Below, in pieces: positions 31,394 through 40,463 of a DNA stretch of 64,000 bases. The DNA is from Hymenobacter amundsenii. GTDB taxonomy: Bacteria > Bacteroidota > Bacteroidia > Cytophagales > Hymenobacteraceae. The notes below the pieces were generated by a model. The model was not told the origin of the DNA. It ran no database searches and saw only the letters and a list, made by a program, of their open reading frames with translations. The stretch covers positions 1-64,000 of the forward strand of contig NZ_NIRR01000022.1 of NCBI RefSeq assembly GCF_002204745.1, read 5' to 3'. Positions within the stretch are counted from its first letter, which is position 1, and each line of letters starts with the position of its first letter. The position numbers were made by a program, and so were the translations under genes.

Positions 31394-34300
31394 ATGTCCC
31401 AGCCTACTTTCCGCATCTATTCCTCCTCGGCCGGCTCCGGCAAAACCTACCAGCTGACCAAGGAATACCTGAAGCTGGCGCTGGGCTCGGAGGATGCGGG
31501 CTACTTCAAGAGCATTCTGGCCATCACGTTCACCAACGACGCGGCGGGCGAGATGAAACAGCGGATTCTGGGGGCGCTACGGCGGTTCGCGCGCCTGCCG
31601 GAGGGCCACCACGACCCGCTGCTGGCCGATATTGCCACGGAGCTGGCCGCCGAAGGGCCGCTGGCGCACCTGGGCACGGCCGAAGAGCGGGAACGGGTGG
31701 TGCGGGAGCGGGCAGCGGCCACGTTCCGGCTGGCGCTCTACCACTATGCCGATTTCGCGGTGAGCACCATCGACTCGTTCGTACAGCGCATCGTGACGGC
31801 CTTTACCCGCGAGTTGGGCCTGCCCGCCACCTTTGAGGTGGAGCTGGATAGCGCCCTGGTGCTGCAAGGTGCGGTGGCGCTGGTTCTCGACCGGGTGAAC
31901 CGCGACCCGAACGCCGAACTGCTCTCGCGCACGATTTCCGATTTCGCCCTCAATAAAGCCGAGGAAGGGAAAAGCTGGAACAACCTGCCCGAGGAGCTGG
32001 TCGAGTTCGGGCAGTTTCTGCTCAGCGAGCCGGTGCACGAGGCCATGCAGCAACTACAACTACTGAGCCTGGCCGACTACCGGCGGCTGCACGAGGGCCT
32101 GCGGACGCGCAAGCAGGAAATTGAGGACCTGGTGCAGCAAACCGCCGCCGTAGCGCTTGACGCGCTGGCCACGGCCGGGCTGACGGCCGAGCACCTGGCC
32201 AGCGGGGCCAACGGCATCTATGGGCACTTCAGCAACTGGCGCCGCTGGCTGGAAGCGCCCGCCGCCGGGGCCGCCTTCCCCACGGCCACGGCCCTCAAAA
32301 CGATAGAAACCGACAAATGGGGTAGCGCCGCCGCCAAAAAGCAGGGCCGCGAGGACGATGTGGCGGCCGTGGCCCCGGCACTGGCCCAGATATTTGAAAA
32401 GCTGCAGGAAACCCGGCAAAGGCTGCTGCCCCACTACCTGCTGGCGACCAGCATGCTGCCCTACGTGTTTCAGGTGAGTTTGCTGAGTGAGTTGAGCAAG
32501 GCCGTGGAGCAGCTCAGCCGCGACCGGGGCGTGGTGCTGATTGCCGAGTTCAACCGCCGCATCGCCCAGATTGTGCTGCACGAGCCGGTGCCGTTTCTGT
32601 ATGAGCGGCTCGGCGACCGGTACCAGCACTTGCTGATTGACGAGTTTCAGGACACCTCGGTGCTGCAGTGGAACAACCTGCTGCCACTGGTGGAAAACGC
32701 CTTGGGCAGCGGCCACCTCAACCTGGCCGTGGGCGACGCCAAGCAGGCTATTTACCGCTGGCGGGGCGGCGAAATGGAGCAGATTCTGCGCCTGTATAAG
32801 AAGGAGACGAGCCACCTCTACGATCGGGTGCCCGACCCCGAAACCCGCCAGCGCCTAGCCGACCGCTACCAGACCATCGCCCCGGCCCTGGAGGCCCGCA
32901 ACCTGAACGTGAACTACCGCTCGGGCCGCAACATCATCGCGTTCAATAACGCCTTTTTCAGCCACGTAAGCGCTACCCACGGCGCGCTGCCGCTGGTGCA
33001 GGCCTTGTTTGACACCGACTTTACGCAGCAGAGTCCGCCCGGGGCTGGTGCGGATGCGGCCCACGTGGAGCTGCTGTTTACCGCCGACGACGCCCCCGCC
33101 ACCCGCTACGACGCGGCGGCCGGCATCTTCACGCCCGAACTGCTGCCCGGCTACCTACCCGACCAGACTCTCAACTACGACGAAAGCACCCTCTACCTGA
33201 CCCTGCAACTGGTAGAGCAGGCGCTATCCGACGGCTTCCGCCTCCAGGATGTGGCCGTGCTCTGCCGCACCCGGGGCAACAGTCGCCGCACGGCCAAATT
33301 CCTGAAAGAACGGGGCTACGACATCATTTCGGCCGATTCGCTGTCGCTCGAATTTGCCGAAGTGGTAAACCTGTTGGTGGCCGTGTTCCGGGTGCTCAAC
33401 CAGCCCGCCGATACGCTGGCCCGGGCCGAGGCCCTGCTGCTCGTGGATCGGGTGGTGCGGGGCCACGCCCCCACCCCCGACCGGGCCCGGCGCTGGGCCG
33501 AGCTGGCCAACGCCGAGTCGGTGGAGCCGTTTTTCGATGAGCTGCGCGAGTTGGGCTACGATGTGCAGGAGCGCGAAACCGGCAACCTGGGCCTCTACGA
33601 GCTGACTGAGCAGCTGATTGGCCTGTTTGGGTTGCTGGACCGGGCGGCGGAGCGCGAGTACCTGTTCCGGTTTCTGGATCTGACCCTCGAATACAGCCTG
33701 CGCTACGGCAACAACCTCAACAACTTCCTGGCCTACTGGGACCAGAAGAAGAGCAGCCTGAGCATCAACGCTCCCGCCGGCCGCGACGCCCTCACCATCA
33801 CGACCGTGCATAAGGCCAAGGGCCTCGCCTACGGGGTGGTGATTGTGCCGTTTGCCGACTGGAGCCTGCGGCCGTTTATGGGCACGCTGCTCTGGGGCCG
33901 GCTGCCCGAGGTGGCCGACCGCCCCGTGCCCGAAATGCCCGGCGTGGCAGTGCTTAGCCAGAAGCAGGATTTACTGCTCACGCCCTTGGCCGGGCAGTAC
34001 ACTGAGGAGTTGGAAAAGACGTTTCTCGAGGGCCTGAACATGCTGTATGTGGCCTTTACCCGCCCCCGCCACCGCCTCTATGTCATCAGCAAAAAGCCCA
34101 AACCCGCCAAAAAAGCGGGCCGCACCGACGACGACGAACCGGCATCCGACAAGCCCGCCGGTTCCGTGGCCGAGCTGCTCCACCGCTACCTCGCAGACAC
34201 CGGCGAGTGGGACGACGAGCAAATGACGTATGCTTTGAACTTAGCTGTTAGCTCAGAGCTGTTAGCTGATAGCTCTCCGCCAAAAGAAGTCCCAAATCAA

Positions 34301-34888
34301 CCACCAACAACCAACAACGAAAAACCAACCACCAACCACGACCTGCCGCTGACCAACCTCACGAGCACGCCCTGGGAAAAGCGGCTACGGTTGCGGCGTC
34401 ACGCCAACACGGTGTTCGATTTTGATGAGCAGCAGGAGCAGCGCGAGTGGAACCGCCGCCTGCACTACGCCCTGCGCCGCGTACGGCAAGCTGCTGACGT
34501 GGAGCATGTGGCCGCCCAACTGGCCGCCGAGGGCCTCATCAGCCTCCAGGAGCGCCCCGAGCTGCTGGCCCGCCTGCGCGAAGTGGTGGACAATCCGCTG
34601 CTGGCCCACTATTTCAGTCCGGCGGTGGCGGCCGAGGCCGAGCGCGAAATCCTGGTGGGTGGCACCCGCAAGCAGGACTACAAGCCCGACCGCATCGTGT
34701 TCGAGACCACGGCCGCCGGCTTCGGTCGCCGCGTCACACTGCTCGATTTCCAGCAGCCCCCCGCCGAGTACCGGCACCGGGTGCCGTTGCAGCAGTACGC
34801 CGCCCTGTTCCGCCAGCTCGGCTTCGCGCAGGTGCGCTGCGTGCTTTACTACTTCGATACTCAGGAAGTGGTGGAGTGGGAGGCGTGA
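31394..34888 (+). CDS. addA: AddA/RecB-like UvrD-type helicase subunit of a double-strand-break repair enzyme, 1164 aa
   Basis: Superfamily 1 DNA helicase of the AddAB/RecBCD type. Seen: Walker A SSSAGSGKTYQLT (residues 10-22), LLIDEFQDTS (about 412-421), GDAKQAIYRWRGGE, and helicase motifs TTVHKAKGLAYGVVIVPF and LNMLYVAFTRPRHRLYV. The C-terminal region has a nuclease-like stretch (PDRIVFET, RVTLLDFQQPP) in which the D-x-K Lys of PD-(D/E)XK nucleases reads Gln, so this nuclease looks inactive. Residues about 949-982 are an in-frame, AT-rich, repeat-derived insert. The AddB-like partner starts at 37255, separated by an MFS gene and a hypothetical. The GTG at 31370 is rejected in favour of the ATG at 31394. 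Confidence 0.88.
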   Translation: MSQPTFRIYSSSAGSGKTYQLTKEYLKLALGSEDAGYFKSILAITFTNDAAGEMKQRILGALRRFARLPEGHHDPLLADIATELAAEGPLAHLGTAEERERVVRERAAATFRLALYHYADFAVSTIDSFVQRIVTAFTRELGLPATFEVELDSALVLQGAVALVLDRVNRDPNAELLSRTISDFALNKAEEGKSWNNLPEELVEFGQFLLSEPVHEAMQQLQLLSLADYRRLHEGLRTRKQEIEDLVQQTAAVALDALATAGLTAEHLASGANGIYGHFSNWRRWLEAPAAGAAFPTATALKTIETDKWGSAAAKKQGREDDVAAVAPALAQIFEKLQETRQRLLPHYLLATSMLPYVFQVSLLSELSKAVEQLSRDRGVVLIAEFNRRIAQIVLHEPVPFLYERLGDRYQHLLIDEFQDTSVLQWNNLLPLVENALGSGHLNLAVGDAKQAIYRWRGGEMEQILRLYKKETSHLYDRVPDPETRQRLADRYQTIAPALEARNLNVNYRSGRNIIAFNNAFFSHVSATHGALPLVQALFDTDFTQQSPPGAGADAAHVELLFTADDAPATRYDAAAGIFTPELLPGYLPDQTLNYDESTLYLTLQLVEQALSDGFRLQDVAVLCRTRGNSRRTAKFLKERGYDIISADSLSLEFAEVVNLLVAVFRVLNQPADTLARAEALLLVDRVVRGHAPTPDRARRWAELANAESVEPFFDELRELGYDVQERETGNLGLYELTEQLIGLFGLLDRAAEREYLFRFLDLTLEYSLRYGNNLNNFLAYWDQKKSSLSINAPAGRDALTITTVHKAKGLAYGVVIVPFADWSLRPFMGTLLWGRLPEVADRPVPEMPGVAVLSQKQDLLLTPLAGQYTEELEKTFLEGLNMLYVAFTRPRHRLYVISKKPKPAKKAGRTDDDEPASDKPAGSVAELLHRYLADTGEWDDEQMTYALNLAVSSELLADSSPPKEVPNQPPTTNNEKPTTNHDLPLTNLTSTPWEKRLRLRRHANTVFDFDEQQEQREWNRRLHYALRRVRQAADVEHVAAQLAAEGLISLQERPELLARLREVVDNPLLAHYFSPAVAAEAEREILVGGTRKQDYKPDRIVFETTAAGFGRRVTLLDFQQPPAEYRHRVPLQQYAALFRQLGFAQVRCVLYYFDTQEVVEWEA
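34239..34340 (+). repeat. intergenic-type repeat block captured in frame inside addA
   Basis: Bases 34239-34270 carry TTAGCTGTTAGCTCAGAGCT followed by GTTAGCTGATAGCT. Bases 34298-34340 carry AACCACCAACAACCAACAAC followed by related units. Both repeat types otherwise appear in intergenic DNA of this window (45525-45558, 45729-45750; 48480-48505 for a related form). Here they are translated as a Ser/Pro/Asn/Thr-rich linker without a stop. Confidence 0.65.
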
Positions 34889-34900
34889 GGTGGTGAGTGA

Positions 34901-34951
34901 GTGAAAGGGAACGTCATTCTTCGCTCCGCTCTGAATGACGTTCCCTTTCAC
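34901..34951. repeat. GTCATTC-family palindromic element after addA
   Basis: Perfect 19-bp arms (34901-34919 and 34933-34951) around TTCGCTCCGCTCT-type loop, 12 bases past the addA stop. The core matches the element at 62346-62372 in inverse orientation. It may also act as terminator. Confidence 0.65.
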
Positions 34952-35012
34952 TCTGTTTGGCGGGCGATTCATTAGGCCTGATTTAGCGACTGTGAACCGC
35001 CCCGGAACCGCT

Positions 35013-35020
35013 TACCTTTG
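35013..35020 (+). promoter_or_regulatory. -7 promoter box TACCTTTG of the MFS gene
   Basis: Exact TAnnTTTG match 24 bases before the ATG at 35045. Confidence 0.55.
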
Positions 35021-35044
35021 CGGCCCGCCCGATTTGCCGCCTTT

Positions 35045-36319
35045 ATGGAACCCACCGTTACGCCAGCGCCCCGCTCGGCCCTCACATTTATCTTTATTAC
35101 GCTGCTGCTTGATGTGACGGGCATCGGCATCATCATTCCCGTTATTCCGAAGCTGATTCAGCACCTGACCGGGGGCACCGTGAGCGAGGCGGCCCAAGTG
35201 GGCGGCTGGCTGGTGTTTGCCTACGCCGTGATGCAGTTCCTGTTTTCGCCGGTGCTGGGCAACCTATCCGACCGGTTCGGGCGGCGGCCGGTGCTGCTAT
35301 TCTCGCTGCTTGGCTTCGGCATCGATTACCTGTTTCTGGCCTTCGCTCCCACCCTGGCCTGGCTATTCGTGGGCCGGGCCATTGCGGGCATCACCGGGGC
35401 CAGCGTCACGACGGCCTCGGCCTACATCGCCGACGTATCGAAGCCGGAGGACCGGGCCCAGAACTTCGGTTTGATTGGAGCCGCGTTTGGGCTGGGCTTC
35501 ATTCTGGGGCCGCTGATGGGCGGCGTACTGGGCGAATACAGCCACCAGCTGCCGTTTCTGGCCGCCGCCGGCCTCACGCTGCTCAACGTGGTGTACGGCT
35601 ACTTCGTGCTGCCCGAATCGTTGCCCCTCTCGCGGCGGCGGGCCTTTGCCTGGAAGCGGGCCAACCCCATCGGCAGCCTCAAAATGCTGGGGCGCTACCC
35701 CGTGATTCTGGGACTGGTGGCCTCGCTGCTCTTCCTCTACGTGGCCGCACACGCCACCCAAAGCACCTGGACGTACTACGTGATGGAGAAATTCAGTTGG
35801 AGCGAAAAATGGGTGGGCTACTCGCTGGCCACCATCGGGCTGCTGGTGGCTATTGTGCAGGGCGGGCTCATCCGGCGCATCAACCCGCTGCTGGGGCCCA
35901 AACGGTCGGTGTATCTGGGGCTGCTGCTGTATGCGGTGGGGTTCGTGCTGTTCGCGTTTGCCAGCAAGGGCTGGATGATGTTCGCCTTTTTGGTGCCCTA
36001 CTGCCTGGGCGGCATTGCCGGCCCGGCGTTGCAGGGCATCATTTCGGGCCAGGTGCCCGCCGACGAGCAGGGAGAGCTGCAAGGCGCCCTCACCAGCCTG
36101 ATGAGCCTCACCTCCATCGTGGGCCCAGTGCTCATGACGAGCCTGTTCTCCTACTTCACCCGCCCCGTGGCCCCGGTGTATTTCCCCGGCGCACCCTTCA
36201 TTCTCGCCGCCGTGCTCGTGCTCATCAGCGTGACCCTGGCCGCCCGCTCGCTGGCCAGTTACGTGGTGCCGGTGAGTGAAGCCGAGGGTTCCGAAACCGC
36301 GGTTGGGCTGGGGCACTAG
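35045..36319 (+). CDS. MFS transporter, TetA/TCR-type drug:H+ antiporter-like, 424 aa
   Basis: Twelve-helix inner-membrane transporter of the Tet/TCR branch. Seen: TM1 [20 protein letters not shown], loop 2-3 motif [14 protein letters not shown] (motif A), [20 protein letters not shown] typical of this branch, and a central cytoplasmic loop after TM6 ([14 protein letters not shown]). Such proteins export tetracycline-like or other compounds but many have no known substrate. The ATG at 35045 ([11 protein letters not shown]) is preferred over the one at 35018. The stop overlaps by 3 bases the stop of the convergent gene. Confidence 0.88.
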   Translation: MEPTVTPAPRSALTFIFITLLLDVTGIGIIIPVIPKLIQHLTGGTVSEAAQVGGWLVFAYAVMQFLFSPVLGNLSDRFGRRPVLLFSLLGFGIDYLFLAFAPTLAWLFVGRAIAGITGASVTTASAYIADVSKPEDRAQNFGLIGAAFGLGFILGPLMGGVLGEYSHQLPFLAAAGLTLLNVVYGYFVLPESLPLSRRRAFAWKRANPIGSLKMLGRYPVILGLVASLLFLYVAAHATQSTWTYYVMEKFSWSEKWVGYSLATIGLLVAIVQGGLIRRINPLLGPKRSVYLGLLLYAVGFVLFAFASKGWMMFAFLVPYCLGGIAGPALQGIISGQVPADEQGELQGALTSLMSLTSIVGPVLMTSLFSYFTRPVAPVYFPGAPFILAAVLVLISVTLAARSLASYVVPVSEAEGSETAVGLGH

Positions 36320-36999
36320 TCCGGCGTTTGCACCCGTACTTGCAGCCGCTTCCACTCCGAGTGAACTCCCACAAACAGATCCTGCTGCTCTGGGTCGGGT
36401 GCATCGGGCAGCAAATAATAGTCGCCCACTTCGGCTACCAGCTCCCAGTGCTGGGTAGCAAATGCCAGGTGTACCAGCCAGGTGGTTGCCGGCGGCACCT
36501 GGCCGGGCAAGGGCTCAATTAGTTGCAGGAAAAGTCCGTCGGACCACTCGCGGCATAAGTCGCTCACGATTTGCCCGTGCAGGCCGGGTATTTCGGGAAT
36601 GGTCTGCAGAAGGTACAGGCTGGGGCAGTATTCTTGTTGCTCCTGATAACCCCACGACTCAAACCAAAGCTCAAACTCCCGACTGACTGCCCCCGATTCC
36701 TGCTCGGTGATAAGCAAGCGGAGCTGCTCGTTTTCAAACAGCACCACGTGCACCTCCGAAATCGGCGGCGGCTCGGGCGGCGGCTGGTAGCCCAGCAGTT
36801 GCCGGATGGGCAGGATGATTCTTGAGCCGGCGCTCCAGACGCCGTAACCGACTCCCAAGACCAGCAACGCTCCTATTCCTACAAGCAGAACCGGTATGGC
36901 TATCAGCGCCAGCAGTACCAGGCCAGGCGCGTCCTTCCACCAGGAAGTGGGAGGCCCCGGCGGCAGCGGAATGATGGTTTGCTGAACGGTGAACGGCAT
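36316..36999 (-). CDS. hypothetical membrane-anchored protein, 227 aa
   Basis: One or two hydrophobic segments at about residues 25-55 ([20 protein letters not shown] and [12 protein letters not shown]) anchor a C-terminal cytoplasmic-looking domain rich in acidic residues ([56 protein letters not shown]). No family recognised. The start at 36999 ([16 protein letters not shown]) is used; a further upstream start would run into the palindromic element at 37036-37177. Its stop codon overlaps that of the convergent MFS gene. Confidence 0.7.
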   Translation of the reverse strand: MPFTVQQTIIPLPPGPPTSWWKDAPGLVLLALIAIPVLLVGIGALLVLGVGYGVWSAGSRIILPIRQLLGYQPPPEPPPISEVHVVLFENEQLRLLITEQESGAVSREFELWFESWGYQEQQEYCPSLYLLQTIPEIPGLHGQIVSDLCREWSDGLFLQLIEPLPGQVPPATTWLVHLAFATQHWELVAEVGDYYLLPDAPDPEQQDLFVGVHSEWKRLQVRVQTPD

Positions 37000-37035
37000 G
37001 CGTTTAAGCGAATCAGATGAGTCCTTACTTAACTC

Positions 37036-37177
37036 AAGTTGCGAAGAACGACGTAGGGGCGGGGCTTGTCCCCGCCCGCCGCTGGAACGAGGCGTTGCGG
37101 CCTTTATCCGTCGTTCATCGGTACTGTGCAACGGCGGGCGGGGACAAGCCCCGCCCCTACCTCGTTCTTCGCAATTT
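37036..37177. repeat. 142-bp palindromic element (GTAGGGGCGGGGCTTGTCC family)
   Basis: 46-base arms (37036-37081 and 37132-37177) are inverted repeats with two mismatches, separated by 50 bases. The core CCCCGCCCCTAC is a well-known style of dispersed bacterial repeat. It lies upstream of addB between the starts of two divergent genes. Its layout (46-base arms, spacer of about 50) is nearly the same as that of the element inside addB. Confidence 0.75.
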
Positions 37178-37254
37178 GGGTTTTTCTGCGGGTAGAAGCC
37201 GGTTTCTGAGTGAAAGGTACTGTACCTTTAAATAGAATTCCTGACCCGCCGCGC

Positions 37255-40200
37255 ATGCCCGCTTCCCTCCCCGACCTACCCCTGTTTGCCCAAGCCCCCG
37301 CGCCCACCCTACCGCCCTCCCAACCCGGCCCCGATGCTACGCCGTTTCTGGCCCGCATCGCCCGGGAGTTGGTGGCGCAGTACGGGCCGACGGGAGAGCT
37401 GTCGGATTTGGTGGTGGTGGTGCCTACGCGGCGGGCGGTGGTGTATCTGCAGAACGAGCTGAGCCTGGCCGCCGAGGCCGGGCAGGCGGTGTGGAGCCCC
37501 CGGGTGGCGGCCATGGAAGACTATATGGTAGAGCTGGCCGGCGTGCGGGTCGAGGAGCCCATTGCCCTGCAGCTACTGCTGTTCGAAATCCTGCAGGGCA
37601 TCGACCCCCAGCTCGATTTCGACCAGTTCGTGGGCTGGTCGGGCCTGTTGCTCCAGGACTTTTCGAGTCTCGATCAGAACCTGGCCTCGCCCCGCAAGGT
37701 ATTCGAATACCTTAGCCAAGCCAAGGCCCTGGAGCGCTGGGACCTGGGGGCCGAATTTCAGCTTCAGCCCACCACCACGGCTTATTTTCGCTTCTGGGAC
37801 GACCTCGACAAGGTGTACTTGCGCCTGAAAAAGCGCATGAAGCAGGACCGCCTCGCCTACCCCGGCCTGGCCTACCGGCTGGCCCAGCGCCGGGTGCGCG
37901 AGCGGCTCGAAGCCGATGAGGAGTTGCCCCGCCACGTGTTCGTGGGCCTGGGATTTTTGTCGAAGGCCGAGGAGCGGCTCATTCGCCACCTGCGCAAAGC
38001 GGGCCGGGCCGAGGTATACTTCGACGGCGACGCGTTCTACCTCGAACCCGGCTCGCCCAACCGCGCCGGCCAGCACCTACGCCAGTACAAGGACCGCCTC
38101 GATTTACCCTGGGAAAATTTCGGCGGCCCGGCCGAGCTGCTGCGCCAACTGCCGCGCACGGTGCGGCTGGTGGGCGTGGCCAACTCCTCGATGCAGGGCA
38201 AAGTAGCCGGCCAGCTGCTGGCCGCCGCCCGCCGGGCCAACCCGCGGGCCAAAGTAGCCGTGGTGCTGCCCGACGAAACCCTGCTGCTGCCCGTGCTCCA
38301 CGGCCTGCCCCCCCGCGAGGTGCCCGAGTACAACGTGACCATGGGCCTCAATTTCCAGAGCACGCCCTTGTTCAACCTCGTCGATCTGCTGTTTGAGGTG
38401 CACCTGACCGGCGTGCGCGAGGGTTCCCAGGAGACGGGCTACGGCGTGCCGCGCTACCACCATCTGGCCGTAAGCAAGCTGCTGCAACACCCGTTTCTGC
38501 GCCGCTACCAGCACTGGCTCGACCAGCAACCCGACCCCGCCGGCCACGGCCTGCTTGATAGGGTATGCCGCACCATCATCCAGCGCCACGCGGTGCTGCT
38601 GCCGGCCGAGGAGCTGGTAGAAATGGGCGGCGGCCACGAGCTGCTGCAAGCCCTGTTCGCGACCTGGGACAACTGCGACGACATCATCCGGGCCTGCAAC
38701 ACGCTCATCGACCTGCTCAAAAAGGCCTACCAAGACCAGCATTCGGCCATCGAGGCCGAGTACCTATACCTGTTCTACACGCTCGTTAAGCGCCTGCACT
38801 CGGTGTTCGACTGCCGGGAGCACCGGCTGTCGGTGCGCTCGTTCCGGCGGTTTTTGTACGAGCAGATGAAGAACACCCGCCTGCCGTTCAGCGGCGAGCC
38901 TATTGCCGATGTGCAGGTGATGGGCCTGCTCGAAACCCGGGCCCTCGACTTCGACCACGTCATCATCCTGAGCTGCAACGAGAACGTGCTGCCGGCCCCC
39001 AAGCGCCACAGCTCCCTGTTTCCCTACGACGTGCTCACGACCTTCGGCCTGCCCACCTACGCCGACCATGAGGCCGCCACCGCTCACCAGTTCTGGCGTC
39101 TGCTCCAGCGCGCGCGCCAGGTAGACCTACTGCACATTCTGCCCGGCGCCGAGGGCACCCGCACCGGCGAACGAAGCCGCTTTCTGCTGCAACTGGAAAA
39201 CGATTTGGCCCTGCAGAACCCCGCGCTGCAACTGCTGGATTTAACGGTAACGACGGAAGCTCACGCGGGCGCCTCACCCCCTAGCCCCCTCTCCGAAAAA
39301 GGAGAGGGGGAACTGGCCTTCGATTTTTCAGAGTTAGAGAAAGAGCTAGAAGCTAGTCCCCCCTCTCCTTTTTCGGAGAGGGGGCTAGGGGGTGAGGCGC
39401 CCGCAAGGGGCCAACAGGCCACCGACCTCACGCTCGAAAAAGACGCCGGAATGCTGCTGGCGCTGCGGGAGCTGCTCAGCAAAGGCCTCTCGCCCACCGC
39501 CCTCAACCAGTACCTGGGCTGCTCGCTGCGCTTTTACTTCCAGCGGATTGCCAAATTCAAGGAAAACCAGGAAGTGGAAGAGGTGCTCGACTCCGCCGAA
39601 TTTGGCACGGCCGTGCACGACGCGCTGGAAGAGCTGCTGACCCCGTTTGCGCAAATTATCCGCCGAAAATCGGTGGCCTCGCCGGCCCCACCCCTGACGG
39701 CCGCCGATATTCCGGGCCTCGTGGCCCTGGCCCCCATTATGGTGGCCAAGGCGCTGCGCAAGGAGGAAGCTGGCCGCCACGCCCGCGCCGACGAGGGCCT
39801 CAACCACGTGCTGGGCCAAGTGGCCAAGCAGCTCGTGCGCCGCTACCTCGAAAGCCTACTCGACCTGCCCGATAGCCTCCCGCTGCACGTTCAGGGGCTC
39901 GAAGAGGAATTGCACGCCACCGTGTTCGTACCCCTGGAAGATGGCGAAAAGCTGGCCGTACGCCTGCTGGGCAAAGCCGACCGCGTCGACCAATTGCCCA
40001 ACGGCGACCTGCGGGTGGTCGATTATAAAACGGGCCTCGTGCAGGCCCACGAGCTGAAGCTGTGGAAGAAGGGAGAAGCCCCGGAAGCAGCCGTACAGCG
40101 CCTGCTCACCGATGCCACCTCTGCTGCCGACAAAGTGCGCCAGCTCTGGCTCTACCGCTTTATGCTGGCCCAGCAGGGCCGCCCCGCCGCCGACGCGGCC

Positions 40201-40407
40201 ATCATCTCCCTGCGCAACCTGCCCGCCGGCCCTATGTCGGCCGACATGGGCTTTCTGACGGCCGAGGGACAGGATTTCGGGCGCCACAGCGAGGAGCTGC
40301 TGGGCCAGCTGGTGCGCCGCATCCTCGACCCGGCCGAACCCATCCGCAAAACCGACGACCTCGATAAGTGCCAGTACTGCCCGTATAAAGGGATTTGCGC
40401 GCGGTGA
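37255..40407 (+). CDS. addB: AddB-like PD-(D/E)XK nuclease/helicase subunit with 4Fe-4S site, 1050 aa
   Basis: Partner of the AddA-like helicase in processing DNA double-strand breaks. Seen: N-terminal degenerate helicase part (LVVVVPTRRAVVYLQNEL; ETRALDFDHVIILSCNENVL) and C-terminal nuclease: GTAVHDALEELL, GKADRVDQLPNGDLRVVDYK, with the D and D-x-K intact (about residues 905-925). The Cys set CSLRFYF (about 755) and CQYCPYKGIC (about 1038-1047) matches the 4Fe-4S site of AddB. Residues about 671-717 come from a 140-bp inverted repeat read in frame. A GTG at 37210 is not used: it adds unlike residues and lies in the repeat's flank. The palindrome at 37036-37177 lies upstream. Confidence 0.87.
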   Translation: MPASLPDLPLFAQAPAPTLPPSQPGPDATPFLARIARELVAQYGPTGELSDLVVVVPTRRAVVYLQNELSLAAEAGQAVWSPRVAAMEDYMVELAGVRVEEPIALQLLLFEILQGIDPQLDFDQFVGWSGLLLQDFSSLDQNLASPRKVFEYLSQAKALERWDLGAEFQLQPTTTAYFRFWDDLDKVYLRLKKRMKQDRLAYPGLAYRLAQRRVRERLEADEELPRHVFVGLGFLSKAEERLIRHLRKAGRAEVYFDGDAFYLEPGSPNRAGQHLRQYKDRLDLPWENFGGPAELLRQLPRTVRLVGVANSSMQGKVAGQLLAAARRANPRAKVAVVLPDETLLLPVLHGLPPREVPEYNVTMGLNFQSTPLFNLVDLLFEVHLTGVREGSQETGYGVPRYHHLAVSKLLQHPFLRRYQHWLDQQPDPAGHGLLDRVCRTIIQRHAVLLPAEELVEMGGGHELLQALFATWDNCDDIIRACNTLIDLLKKAYQDQHSAIEAEYLYLFYTLVKRLHSVFDCREHRLSVRSFRRFLYEQMKNTRLPFSGEPIADVQVMGLLETRALDFDHVIILSCNENVLPAPKRHSSLFPYDVLTTFGLPTYADHEAATAHQFWRLLQRARQVDLLHILPGAEGTRTGERSRFLLQLENDLALQNPALQLLDLTVTTEAHAGASPPSPLSEKGEGELAFDFSELEKELEASPPSPFSERGLGGEAPARGQQATDLTLEKDAGMLLALRELLSKGLSPTALNQYLGCSLRFYFQRIAKFKENQEVEEVLDSAEFGTAVHDALEELLTPFAQIIRRKSVASPAPPLTAADIPGLVALAPIMVAKALRKEEAGRHARADEGLNHVLGQVAKQLVRRYLESLLDLPDSLPLHVQGLEEELHATVFVPLEDGEKLAVRLLGKADRVDQLPNGDLRVVDYKTGLVQAHELKLWKKGEAPEAAVQRLLTDATSAADKVRQLWLYRFMLAQQGRPAADAAIISLRNLPAGPMSADMGFLTAEGQDFGRHSEELLGQLVRRILDPAEPIRKTDDLDKCQYCPYKGICAR
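39265..39404. repeat. 140-bp inverted-repeat element inside addB, read in frame
   Basis: Perfect 46-base arms at 39265-39310 and 39359-39404 around a 48-base spacer. Each arm contains its own smaller hairpin (CCCCCTCTCC and GGAGAGGGGG). The arms carry CCTCACCCCCTAGCCCCCTC, a dispersed-repeat motif known from other bacterial genomes, here translated as SPPSPLSEKGEGE and SPPSPFSERGLGGEA. The rest of addB is intact on both sides. Confidence 0.85.
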
Positions 40408-40463
40408 AGTTCAGGCTGAACTGCGGATGAAGGAGTCGGCTTCGCACCTGACTGGGCCAACTG

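Noticed and set aside
35363..36355. 330-residue minus-strand frame opposite the MFS gene
   Set aside because: His/Gln/Gly-rich shadow; the plus strand has twelve membrane helices and motif A.
37210..37254. GTG start extending AddB by 15 residues
   Set aside because: The added residues are unlike the rest and lie at the flank of the palindromic element; ATG 37255 fits better.
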